Shown here: positions 22,057 to 32,353 of the stretch, piece by piece | Position numbering within the stretch: the first letter of the stretch is position 1 | How the letters are laid out: every line of letters starts with the position of its first letter | DNA from: Azolla caroliniana | Lineage: Eukaryota; Polypodiophyta | Direction of reading: 5' to 3' | Length of the DNA stretch: 64,000 nt | Assembly: GCA_043228905.1 (NCBI GenBank) | Contig: JBHGNT010000018.1 | Span: forward strand, 10,354,001-10,418,000 | Made by a program: the position numbers and the translations under genes | The notes under the pieces: generated by a model | Database searches by the model: none | What the model was told of the DNA's origin: nothing | What the model saw: the letters and a program-made list of their open reading frames with translations, nothing else

Positions 22057-24697
22057 TCACCCGTTCTCCTTTGTGTGGATCTTCGTCAGTGCAAAGTCTT
22101 GATCTTCTACCTTCTCCCGGAACCAATGATATCTTCTCTGGATGTGCTTGGTCCGGGAATGGTAGGCCGCGTTTTTAGCAAGGTGGATGGCACCTTGGCT
22201 ATTGTAGTACAACCAATATTCCTCCTGTTGAATCCCTAGCTCTCTGATGAAGTCATTCATCCAGATTACTTCCTTGACGGCTTCCACAATTGCCATGTAC
22301 TCCGCCACGTCCGTTCTTGTCAGTGCAACGGACTTTTGCAGCCTCGACTGCCATGATACGGCTCCCCCTACATATGTCATGACGTATCTGGATGTGGAGC
22401 GATTGGTATCCACATCAACCAACATATCCGAATCCGTGAAGCCTTCCAGTTGGGGTTTACCTGAGCCGAACCAGAGGCACATACTTGAGGTGCCTTTCAA
22501 GTACCAGAGTATCCACTTGACCGCGTTTTAGTGTTCTTTTCCCGTATTGCTCATGAATCGACTGACCACTCCGACTATGTATAATATATCTGGTTGGGTG
22601 CACACCATCGCGTACATCAAATTTCCAACGGTAGAGGCATATGGTATCTTCGTCATATTCGACTTCTCTGCCTTTGTCTTCGAGCTCTGCTTTCTGGACA
22701 ACTTGCAGTTTGCCGGAAGTGTCGACCCGATCGGCTTTGCATCCGACATGTTGAACCGTTTAAGCATCTTTGTCACGTACTTCTCCTGTGACAGCCATAG
22801 CAATTTCTTCGACCGGTCCTGGATTATGTGTATCCCAAGTATCTGTGTGCCAGACCCAAATCTTTCATTGAGAAGGTCCGGTTCAAAGCCTTCTTCAGAT
22901 TTTCGATTTTGGCTTGGTCCGGTCCAACAATCAACATGTCATCTACATATAGTACGAGTATCAGGAAGTCACCTTCGTCAAATTTCTTCATGAACACACA
23001 ATGGTCAGCTTGCATCTTGTGATACCCTTGGTCGATCATGAAGGAGTCGAACTTTCGGTACCATTGCCGAGGAGCTTGCTTCAGTTCGTATAAGCTCTTC
23101 TTCAACCGACACACCATGTGCTCCTTCCCTTTCTTCTCAAATCCTTCCGGTTGCTGCATGTAGATCTCTTCTTCGAGGTCGCCATGTAGGAATGCCGTCT
23201 TGACGTCCAGTTGCTCTACCTCGAGGTCCATGCTTGCCACTATGCTCAACACCATTCGGATGGATGTCATCTTTACTACCAAGGCAAAGATCTTGTCGAA
23301 AACCACTCCTTTCTTCTGTTGAAAGCCCTTCACCACGATTCGAGCCTTGTACCTTGGTGGATTTCCGGTGTCTCCCGGTTTCAGCTTGTACACCCATTTG
23401 TTCTAGAGTGCCCTCTTTTCTTTCGGCAACTCCGTCAATTCGTATGTGTGGTTCTCATGCAGGGAATCCATCTCGTCCTGCATGGCACTCAACCACTTGT
23501 GGCTGTGGGTGTATTTCTTTGCTTCTTCGAAGCTTTCTGGCTCCCCCTCATCAGTCAGTAATACATGCTCTGCATCCAAAAATCTCCGGGGAGCTCTTCT
23601 CTCTCTGAGAGGGTATCTCCGTTCTTGGTCCTCGACTACCGGTTCCTCAGTTTGTTCTTTATTTGAATCCAATTCAGGGTCTTGACCGGTTCTGGTATCT
23701 AAAACTTCTTCTTCGGTAGGTCTGGATTCTTGTCCAACTTTGACCGGTTCTTCGAGTGTCATCTAGCTTTCGGCCAGATGAGTCCTTGTGACTTTTGACC
23801 AATCTCTGTCGGTCAATCCGGAGTCCGCTATCTTCTTCTCCAACTCCCAGTCGGCAATACTCGTGTGTTCCATGAAGACTATGTCTCAACTCCGGAACAC
23901 CTTCTTGTCAACCAAGTCCCACACTCGGTAGCCGAACTCATCATCACCGTATCCAAGGAATATGCATGACCGGGACTTCGGATCCAACTTTTCTCTCTTA
24001 TCCTTTGCAACATGCACATAAGCGAGACAACTAAATACCTTCAAATTCCAGTAAGACGCGTCTTTATCGGTCCATACTCTCTATGGTATGTCTCCTTCCA
24101 AGGGTGCTGAGGGTGATATGTTAATCATGTATGTCAACGTCATCAGTGCCTCAACCCAAAACGTCTTGGATAACTTTGCATGTGCTAGCATGCTTCAGAC
24201 TCTCTCCATTATGGTCCGGTTCATCCGTTCAGCCAACTCGTTCAATTTCGGCATCTTCGGCATGGTGAATTCGAGCCGGATTCCCTTCGACCGGCAATAC
24301 TCCTCGAACTGCCCCCAGTATTCGCCTCCGTTATCTGCTTGAACTGCCTTTAGCTTCCGGCCGGTTTCCCTTTCCACTCTCATGTGGAGCTCCTTGAAGA
24401 CGGACAACACCTGATCCTTTGTTTTCAACGGTGGTTGTCTATGAACGTCACGAAGTACTACGATTCAGCATGTGACTTCGTGTCCACTTGACACACATCG
24501 GTATGCATAAGCTCTAGTGATGCATTCCGTCTCATCGGTGGTCTTGACCGGAAGGAGGTTCGGTTTTGCTTGACGGCCAAGCAATCAGTGCACTTCTCAA
24601 GATGCATGTCTTTCACCTCCGGAATGAGGTTATCTTCGGCAAATCTTCTCATCCCCTTCTGGCTCATATCTTCTTTTGTAGTGGCCAAATTTTCCAC
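22057..24697 (-). pseudogene. CO-5 Pol (IN-RT-RNase H), decayed
   Basis: An older relative of CO-1/CO-2. RNase H lies at 22057-22500 (GFTDSDMLVDVDTNRSTS), RT at 22528-23393 (YVDDMLIVG, QMDV-type core), the acidic IN-RT linker at 23403-23762, integrase at 24195-24428 (QADNGGEYWGQ, ELAERMNRT), and GAG-pre-IN at 24458-24697 (SQKGMRRFAEDN). Stops and frameshifts separate the blocks. The protease and the front of GAG-pre-IN are missing. Confidence 0.85.
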
Positions 24698-24990
24698 AGT
24701 ACCTGCATTTGATCAAGCAAATTTGGTGACTTGGTCTAGTAGGATGGTTCCCCCTTCTCCACATCCCTTGGTGTGTTCCTGGCTTCTTGCCAATGGTGGG
24801 GGTTGTGTTCTCGGGTCGACTGACCATGACGTTGATCGATCCGTGGGTGTTGCACAACTCCTTGATCTTCAAGGTATAGTTGGTGATCGACATATCCCTT
24901 TGCTGAATATTGTTCAACTCCTGACAATTATGAGGAAGGTGTATGATTTGGGCTGGGTGTGTGTGACGACTATGAGGAGGGAGGGTGTCT
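24660..24990 (-). pseudogene. Copia gag fragment fused to the CO-5 pol relic
   Basis: The minus-strand frame gives QELNNIQQRDMSITNYTLKI, like the gag of CO-6, then a zinc knuckle CRYCGKFGHYKR (~24690). It joins directly, in another frame, to the GAG-pre-IN of CO-5. The protease region is therefore deleted, or two elements are joined. Upstream it runs into microsatellite sequence; no 5' LTR is seen. Confidence 0.65.
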
Positions 24991-25029
24991 GATTTGATTT
25001 GGGTAGGGTATGTATCGTATGTACGGACT

Positions 25030-25185
25030 CTTTTCACGCATACATATATCATATATGTATGTATGTATGTATGTATGTAATACATACATACATACACATA
25101 GAGAGAGAGAGAGACGTATATAATATATATATATATATATATGTATATATAATATACAAGTTAACATATATGTATGTATGTTGTA
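25030..25185. repeat. Microsatellite cluster (TATG/CATA, GA, TA)
   Basis: (ATGT)n at 25050-25078, (ATAC)n at 25080-25096, (GA)n at 25099-25113 and (TA)n at 25120-25150 lie next to each other, just before the PPR gene. The open frames across them are artefacts. Confidence 0.85.
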
Positions 25186-25218
25186 GCTTGATCGCTGTTG
25201 TGCGCACACAAATCAAAC

Positions 25219-26955
25219 ATGTGCGAGACGAAGAAGCTGAAACTGAAATTGAAGCTCGCTCTGGCTCAGAGGTTGCGGCGATGCCATCCTCTTCGTGTTG
25301 GTCGTTGCCGTGGCGGCGGCGTTGGAATAGCAGGGGCAGCAGAGCAGGAGCAGGAGATGGAGAAGATGGAGGAGGAGATGATGGGCAGGCTCCTCCACGA
25401 TGAGGTGATGAGGGCGTCCTTGGATTGCGACACTCTCCTGGGCAGCCTCATCCTGGACATGTACGCCAATCGTCTGGGCGCCATGGACGATGCTCACTGC
25501 TGGTTCTTCTCCGTTCTCCTCCCTTCCCATGCTGTCGATGCTTACACTTGGCACCATCTTCTTGCGGGATATGTCCACCATGGAATGCCCCACCTCGCCC
25601 TTGACACCTTCCAGCAGATGCAGCACCAAGGTATCCTCCTTAATCGCTTCATCGCTGCCACTGTCATCTCCGCCTGTGCTTCCACTGTCCCGCGTGGTGT
25701 GCATCAAGACCTCGTTGTCCATGGTGAGCACCTACATGCTAGCTTGGTGGGCTCATCCAGTCATTTGCAGGACATGGCAGTTGGAAATGCCATTGTTACC
25801 ATGTATGGGAGGTGCAATAGGTTGGATAGAGCCCAGCGGACGTTTGACATGATGAGTGAGAGGAATACATTGTCTTGGACTGCAATTATTGCTGTACATG
25901 CCCAAAATGGGCAGCCAAAGAGGGCTCTTCACCTTTTTCAGCAGATGCACAAGGAAGGACTGATGCCAAATGATGCAACCTTTGCAAGCATTCTGTGTGC
26001 ATGTGCTGCTCTGGCTCTTGGCAAGTACTTGCATAGCCGCATCTCGATCATGGGTCTGGAGGATAATGTTACGGTTGCAAACTCGCTCATCGGCATGTAT
26101 GGGAAATGTGGAAGCATGGCAGATGCATGTACGAGCTTTGATCGGGTGGAGAGTCGAAGAAGCACCTCTTGGAATGCTTTAATGTCTGCATTCGTGGAGA
26201 ATATGCAGTTTTCGCATGTGATTCAGCTATTCCAGCAAATGCTGCAGGAAGCAATGCTCCCAGACAGGGTCACATACATCAACGCATTCTCTGCATGTGC
26301 GCATCGAGCCACAATGTGTGAGGTGAGAAGGCTTCACAGCTGTGTCACTCTAATAATTGACCAGCTTGACATAGCTATGCAGAATGCTCTACTCAATGCC
26401 TATGCCAAATGCAGCATGAGTTTAGAGCAGACGTGTGTGGTGTTTCTTGACATCTTGCAGCCCGATCAAGTCTCATGGACTGCCCTGATCTCTTCTGCCG
26501 CCCAACATGGTAAAATGCATCTAGCCCTATGCTTATTTGACGTGATGCATAGGAGAGGAGTAATGGCAAATGAAGTGACGCTTCTGAGTGTTCTTTATGG
26601 ATGTAGCCATGTAGGCATGATGAATGAGTGCATTCAATGCTTCCTGTTCATGAAATCCATGGCGGTACTACCGCTTGTGGATCATTATAACTGCATTCTT
26701 GACCTTCTAGCGAAGGTTGGACAACTGATTGATGCAAAGAGATTTGCGAGTTCAATGCCACGTCAGCCTAGCCTTGCTTCATGGATGACTTTGCTTGCAG
26801 CCTGCAAAAATCAGTTTGATTGTGATTGTAAGCTTGGGGAAGATGCGGCATCTCATGTATTTGAATTACAATCTCAGAATTTCGCATCACTTGTGCTGCT
26901 TTCACAGATCTATGATGCAGCAGCACGGCATGAAATGGTTCCAGAAATGATGTAA
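25219..26955 (+). CDS. PLS-class pentatricopeptide-repeat protein with truncated E motif
   Basis: Intronless gene of 578 residues. Such PPR proteins bind organelle RNA base by base and act in C-to-U editing or processing in plastids or mitochondria. The start chosen is the first ATG in frame (25219, MCETKK); the Arg/Lys-rich N-terminus could be a transit peptide, though a start at the MEKMEEE Met (25357) is possible. Repeats follow at about 35-residue spacing, e.g. YTWHHLLAGYVHHG, AIVTMYGRCNRLDRA, LSWTAIIAVHAQNGQ, SLIGMYGKCGSM, VSWTALISSAAQHGK and LLSVLYGCSHVG. An E-like segment starts (ASWMTLLAACKN, LVLLSQIYDAAAR), but the TAA falls where the E motif should continue, so there is no E+ or DYW domain. 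The target RNA is unknown. The gene is flanked by microsatellites and spacer. Confidence 0.88.
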   Translation: MCETKKLKLKLKLALAQRLRRCHPLRVGRCRGGGVGIAGAAEQEQEMEKMEEEMMGRLLHDEVMRASLDCDTLLGSLILDMYANRLGAMDDAHCWFFSVLLPSHAVDAYTWHHLLAGYVHHGMPHLALDTFQQMQHQGILLNRFIAATVISACASTVPRGVHQDLVVHGEHLHASLVGSSSHLQDMAVGNAIVTMYGRCNRLDRAQRTFDMMSERNTLSWTAIIAVHAQNGQPKRALHLFQQMHKEGLMPNDATFASILCACAALALGKYLHSRISIMGLEDNVTVANSLIGMYGKCGSMADACTSFDRVESRRSTSWNALMSAFVENMQFSHVIQLFQQMLQEAMLPDRVTYINAFSACAHRATMCEVRRLHSCVTLIIDQLDIAMQNALLNAYAKCSMSLEQTCVVFLDILQPDQVSWTALISSAAQHGKMHLALCLFDVMHRRGVMANEVTLLSVLYGCSHVGMMNECIQCFLFMKSMAVLPLVDHYNCILDLLAKVGQLIDAKRFASSMPRQPSLASWMTLLAACKNQFDCDCKLGEDAASHVFELQSQNFASLVLLSQIYDAAARHEMVPEMM

Positions 26956-29829
26956 CTTAGGATGGAGCACTTTTTCTTCTTAAATGTTTCAAGATGACAA
27001 TGCCCCTAGTAGGGCGGAACATGATGCTTGAAGAACAAGACATGGGCAGCAAATGGAAAATCCATCAAACATTCAGGCGGCCTAACTTGTTTCCTATGCG
27101 TTTTTAGTTCTCTGCACACAAATAAGATTGGTTTGGGATTCATTTAAATGTTTGGATTCAAAATGAGCCACCTGAGCCACCTGAAGGCTGGGAACATGGA
27201 AGGGACAAGGTAATATATGTTTATTTGTTCCTTTTTTTCCTGTTTGAACTTTAGGCCCTGCTTTAACTATGATACGGTCTTTTCTTTTCCAGAATGAATA
27301 GTGAAGTGAAAGAGGGAATTTATTCTGCATTGAATTTGGTGCTAACAAGGAAGGTATACTTGTGAATTCATCTCGTTTCCAGGTGCTCTATTTTCTTGTG
27401 ATTATCTTTTGGTGATAGAGGTGCTAATTTTCAGAAGAAACACAGGAAAGAGGCAAACTTCAGTTATAAGGGGCTGTATACCAAGCACACACATTGTGCA
27501 TATGGTGGACTTGCTTGTACGTACAAGAGTTTGGAACCTAGGTGGAATGACAAGTATCTCTGTCTACCTAAAGATTCATCCCTCGTACCGGGATGATATT
27601 GGGAACAGAAATTTTTCCTGATCTTATACAAAGTGGATTGAAGCTATTAACCCACATATACATGTACAGTGCTGTGGAACTTGTTTGTGTATCATGCTTC
27701 TTTGGAGCAGGAGAAAGAGAGAGAGATTAAGATGGGAAAATACTTCTCAATATAAGTTGGGCACACTTTTAAAGTGGAACCACGGGGTAGATTCTTGCTA
27801 GAAACAAAGAAGAAAAACAACTCAGGAAAGCTTGGGGTTTTGAAAAAAGTAGAAACTGTTTCCTTTTTTAATAGATGAGAGCACCAAACTATATTATAGT
27901 TTACAATATAGTGTTGTTCAATATATATGGATAGGAGTTTTTTCTAGTTAAAAAACCCTTAAGTTAATGAAAGTCTTCTTAATGAAGTTTCACACCATGA
28001 CCCATGGGCATCATGACAACAGTTCCCTTTCCTCTCTCACCATATGGAGGTGTAGTGCTATTAAATATATTTGGATAGGGGTTTCTTTTTCCCCAATTTT
28101 CACGAGTAAAACTGATAATGTAGATTTAGCTTCTCTCAACTTTACATACATTTAATATGTCTCAAATGAAATGTCTGGTGATTATGGAATCGAAAGCAAC
28201 AATTTTATTGGCTTTGGTAAAGGTGAACAAGTTGTACCAGAGCTTTACACTTGGAAATTGCAGTATCATGGGTGCCCCTTTTAGCAACCATGAATAATAT
28301 TCATCATGTCATCATTTCAGTGCTCCCTTCTTGTAAAGGCATCTTGTCCTGGGAGCCATTTTTCTATTCTGTAAATCAATTAAGATTCGATGTATTCTCT
28401 TTTATATATTTTATTATTAGTCAAAGATTTCTAGTTGCTACTAGGAGAAACCAGGCAATTATGGTGTTCTCAGACCATGCCAGAGGAGAATGCAGGTTCT
28501 ATGTGCAAGGAAAGTGAAAACCCTCGAGAAAAGGAACCTTTCCAAATTTGATGCAAAGCATGTAAAGCTAAACATGTCCTGAGAAAGGGGCACATCAAGA
28601 CTTTGAAGCAGCACATCTGGCATCTGTATGACTTCACACTACGAAGAGATGGCGGCATTGTTAGTTAGGAAAAAGGAATTGGAGAGAGCTTAAGAAAGGA
28701 ATCCTCCATTATTCAGATTTGGGTGGAGATGGTGCTGGCCAACCTTCCCACCTATCACGGATCATTCAAGCGAAGGATCCAAAGCATTCCCGTGAGCTGA
28801 AGTGGAAGAAACTGGAGAAAATGTGACTCTTACACTATAAAAATGCATTTTTATTACTAGGGTATAGTAGTGCGTGGGTAAGTTGTCAAAGACAAGCTCT
28901 AGAAAAAATAGGAAGGATTTTTGTGTAGGAATCCAAGGCTCTGAAGACAACAGCTAGGTGCATATTTGGTGCTCTTTGAAGCCATGCTGCCAAAGACGCA
29001 CACCAAACTGTTGCCTATTGATGGTTATAACACATAACTTTACAAATTATAATTTTAACATGCGAATTATTATGTGTAGATTAATTTAATATTATAAAAC
29101 TGTTGTATAAATTGTTTTGTTGAAATTGTGCTTTTAAGCATGAGAAATTGCAACTTCCTAAAATATTATAATTTGAAACAAAGTCAAATCTCACACAAAT
29201 TGCTGTGTTAAGTCAAAAAACCAAATTGATTTCCAACTATGGAACATACATTAAAATGAACAAAATTGTTAAGCCATTAGGCCTTCATTTGGTGATTCAA
29301 TTTTAGTTGGAGTAGGGAACTCTAAAAACTATTTGAAGTACGTGCCAATACAATAAGCCAAACAATGAAACATGCTTGTGGAAGAAAAACAACTTGAGAA
29401 TAACAATCTTAAGCCAAACAATTGTCATGCATGTGGTCAAGCATTATTGGTTTTGCTTGATATTGATGTTCATATCTTTCTATATATTGCCATGCATGTG
29501 GCTGACTTTGGAATATAGCACAACGGAAATCCATCAAATATGATACTATGGCTTACATGTAAATGGATTTTATAGGAAGAAGGGTTATAACTCTTGTACC
29601 TGTTTTGTCAAGTGAGTAGACCACAAAAATGCGATTGAGCTTTGTTTGTACTTCATCCATGACATTGCACATATGAAATGCTTCCAAATTCTCTACAATG
29701 TAAGAGGTTTTACTTTCGTATGTTGAAACGTTGCGAAAAGTCACAACATGAACTATATTGCACTAAACAATGGGTTCATGGTGTAAATCTTTGTAGCCAT
29801 TGCTTTTGCCCAATAAGGGTGGGATTTTA
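26956..29829. other. Spacer with no recognised gene
   Basis: Presumed 3' UTR of the PPR gene, then AT-rich sequence. The open frames are short, lack codon bias or known motifs, and overlap on both strands. I see no LTR ends or tRNA. Confidence 0.5.
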
Positions 29830-30850
29830 TTTATTGACCATGTTGTTGGCCAGTTTTATGATCCAATCAATCTTTTTCTCCACTACTTTGGTTTGATGAT
29901 ATATGTAGGATTGCATAATACCCATACATATGAGTGGATGACATCGAGGAGTATGATACTCACATCCTAACAATTTGAAAGTTGATGTTACCGCTGCTTC
30001 CCAATTAACATGCTTCACATACACCTCTCATATAATTTCCCTTGATGTTTGGTAGTTTGCTTAAGACTACTATTGTTTGCCTTGCTCCATTATTTTTCCA
30101 GCGAGCTCTTTTAAGTCCATAATAGTGAGAAGACACAACATGTTCTTGATGCATTTTCAATGTTCTCTATCATTGTAGAATGGGGCATTTATGATGTGGC
30201 TTATCAAATGCATGGTGTCATCACTTATCTCCATGTAGGCAAATTGCTTCAATGCTCGTAAACTTTGAAACCAATTGCCATAACTTTTCAGATCGTTAGA
30301 TACACTCGAGTCAACAAACCACACATTGCCCGTCCCGATAGCTCTTGTTGACTTTGTGTTTGATTGATGAATGATAACCAATATTGCATCATAACTCGCA
30401 TGGCGAGAGTTGGTAGTGTCATTAGTGAACTATTGGCTATTGGTTACACCACTCCTTTTCTTGTGAAAATTCGCCTTCATGTGGCCAACCTTGCCACGGT
30501 ACCAATATTTTTACTTTCTCTATTGTTGAATCTCCTTTCTTCTAGAGTTTCCCCATCTACTCCACCAAATTCATTTGCTTTCATGTCTAGGTGTATCATT
30601 GTGACTTCTCAAGGTGTCTCACACTTGGGAGCATAAAAGGTTTTCTCCTCTTAGTTCATGGGCAAGTTTTCTCCTCTTGTCAAAATCATTGTCAAGGGAT
30701 TGAAACCATCTATATGCTAATGGTGGTGAACCAAGTAAGGATGGATATCAATCGTGTTCAAGACACTAGCAACATCTAACATAATCTTGTGAACTCTCAT
30801 GCTCACTTCACCAAGACAATTCTTCATCAAGAAGTTAACCTACGCCTCCC
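29830..30850 (-). pseudogene. Degenerate copia gag-protease relic (CO-9)
   Basis: From right to left: gag-like residues around 30650-30850, a decayed zinc knuckle (YWYRGKVGHMK, near 30490, with both first Cys lost), a protease-like VWFVDSSVSNDLKSYGNWFQ (30262-30340; the catalytic Asp is kept and DSGASNH has become DSSVSND), and a GAG-pre-IN start (IKNMLCLLTIMDLKEL). It matches the gag-PR order of CO-6 and CO-7 but is much older. No LTRs were found. Confidence 0.6.
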
Positions 30851-31416
30851 TAAGGTAGTGCTAAATACATACTTTACTAATGAATTTGTGATAGCACTAA
30901 CCACACCTTGATTCATTAGTAAAGTAACACAACACATACAAAAACAAATGTGATTACTATTTGGCTGATTAGTGCTTAGCCCTAATCACTCATCTCACAA
31001 AATGCGGGGAAGGGAGAAAGAGAGAGCTCAAGCTTAGACTATCTCTAGACTAAGGATTCGTATTCCTTTAATATGTATATACAATAGCTTATAAACATAT
31101 TTTTTGTTTTTATTAATGTGTACAAACATTAAACATTCTCTTTTCTCCTAATAATTTGACTAAGAATTGAAGAAGCTAAAAAGCACAAAAGGTGAGTAAA
31201 TTTGTTCTGTCCCTTAGTGTAGTACCCACACCAAAGCTCATATCTTCATGGGTCTTGCTATGTACATCCCAACCTAATGAGCGTACACTCATGGATGCAC
31301 CTTGCTGAGCCACAAGCCAGCAGGATGGAGTAGCTTATAGAATATGGGGTGACTAGTGAGTGATGTGGTAGAAATATGGGTGGAGGATATGAAAACAATT
31401 CAAATAGTATTGCAAG
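30851..31416. other. Spacer
   Basis: AT-rich, with one GA-rich patch (~31010). Nothing coding or structured was recognised. Confidence 0.4.
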
Positions 31417-31590
31417 TGTCATGTGTAAAGCTCAAACCCGTAACCTCACATGTCAACTACAAAGCATGAACCATCAAGATAATTATTTATGTAAATTTTC
31501 TTTTCATCATCATAATTATGTCTCATGTAGAATTGCATACATGTTTACTCAGAGCAACATGGCTATCATGAATCACAAGTAAGCACGTGT
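31417..31590 (+). repeat. Possible A-type LTR relic, interrupted by DT-1
   Basis: TGTCATG at 31417 is followed by a block (31429-31482) whose complement aligns with the tRNA-like block of A1 (GATGGTTCATG, then GAGGTTACGGGTTTGAG). The B box is degraded. DT-1 is inserted 174 bp in; beyond DT-1 (after 39229) I could not recognise the rest of the LTR. Confidence 0.35.
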
Positions 31591-31628
31591 AACACCGGGT
31601 CATTTGAAACAGGTAATATGTCGTATTC
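31591..31628 (+). repeat. Left terminal inverted repeat of DT-1
   Basis: AACACCGGGTCATTTGAAAC followed by AGGTAATATGTCGTATT. It differs from the right copy by G/A at position 7 and T/C near position 34. Confidence 0.88.
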
Positions 31629-32353
31629 TCTTTTGGCATAGTTGGCCAGATGTAGAAAAGTACCCTATTTTAGCCTGATATCGAAAATATACGATGCATG
31701 CGTACCCCTTTTGCGACTTGATGGTTAAATATAGAACAAAAAAAACCTAACAATTACTAAATTGTATATGTGTCCACATTCGTGTCAATTTGCATATCAT
31801 GGAGCACAATTGAAGACTTGGTTCAATATAAAGTTCTAAAATTGGTATCCATATTCAAATTGTAGAGTAAAACTACATAAACCGTAATTATAAATATGTG
31901 GTTTTGGGTTTAGGAATAAAGTAGTACCCCACTTGTTGGACGGGTATATCGATAGTTTCATTGTATAATGTCATATAGTTCATGACAATGTAATTGGTAA
32001 GAGTAACAATTACGTACGACATTCATTTATACTATGTGGAACCAGTAGACTTGAACCGTAGGTAACTAAAAACCTCTTATTATCAAAAACATTCGCCTTT
32101 TCATATACAGTCATGCTAACGGAAATGAGAAATTACAATATCATGTTAATATCTCAAACTGAAGAAGAGCATGGTGACCAATTATATGTAAATACAAACA
32201 ATGGTTCCAATAATGATTAAAAAGGGAAATTATGAACAGATGAATTTAATTAAACGATAAACAATTACAGATGTTCTCATATACAAATATAATATGAAGT
32301 GATGGTGAACATTATGCCTCAAAATCCTCAATTTTTACATTACGCCATCTACA
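31629..32353. other. DT-1 left non-coding arm
   Basis: AT-rich, with no coding potential on either strand. It holds the subterminal ACGATGCATGCGTA (~31692) and presumably the terminator of the methyltransferase gene, which ends at 32354. Confidence 0.5.

Noticed and set aside
24999-25403. Open frames across the microsatellites before the PPR gene
   Set aside because: They consist of repeated Tyr/Ile/His codons from (TATG)n and (TA)n and end out of frame within the PPR gene.
27094-28658. Short open frames in the spacer after the PPR gene
   Set aside because: All are under 100 codons, lie on both strands, and have no motif or codon pattern.
32047-32057. Another pol III B box (GGTTCAAGTCT on the minus strand) inside DT-1
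   Set aside because: There is no convincing A box at tRNA spacing and no similarity to the LTR blocks beyond the 11 bases; it could be chance.
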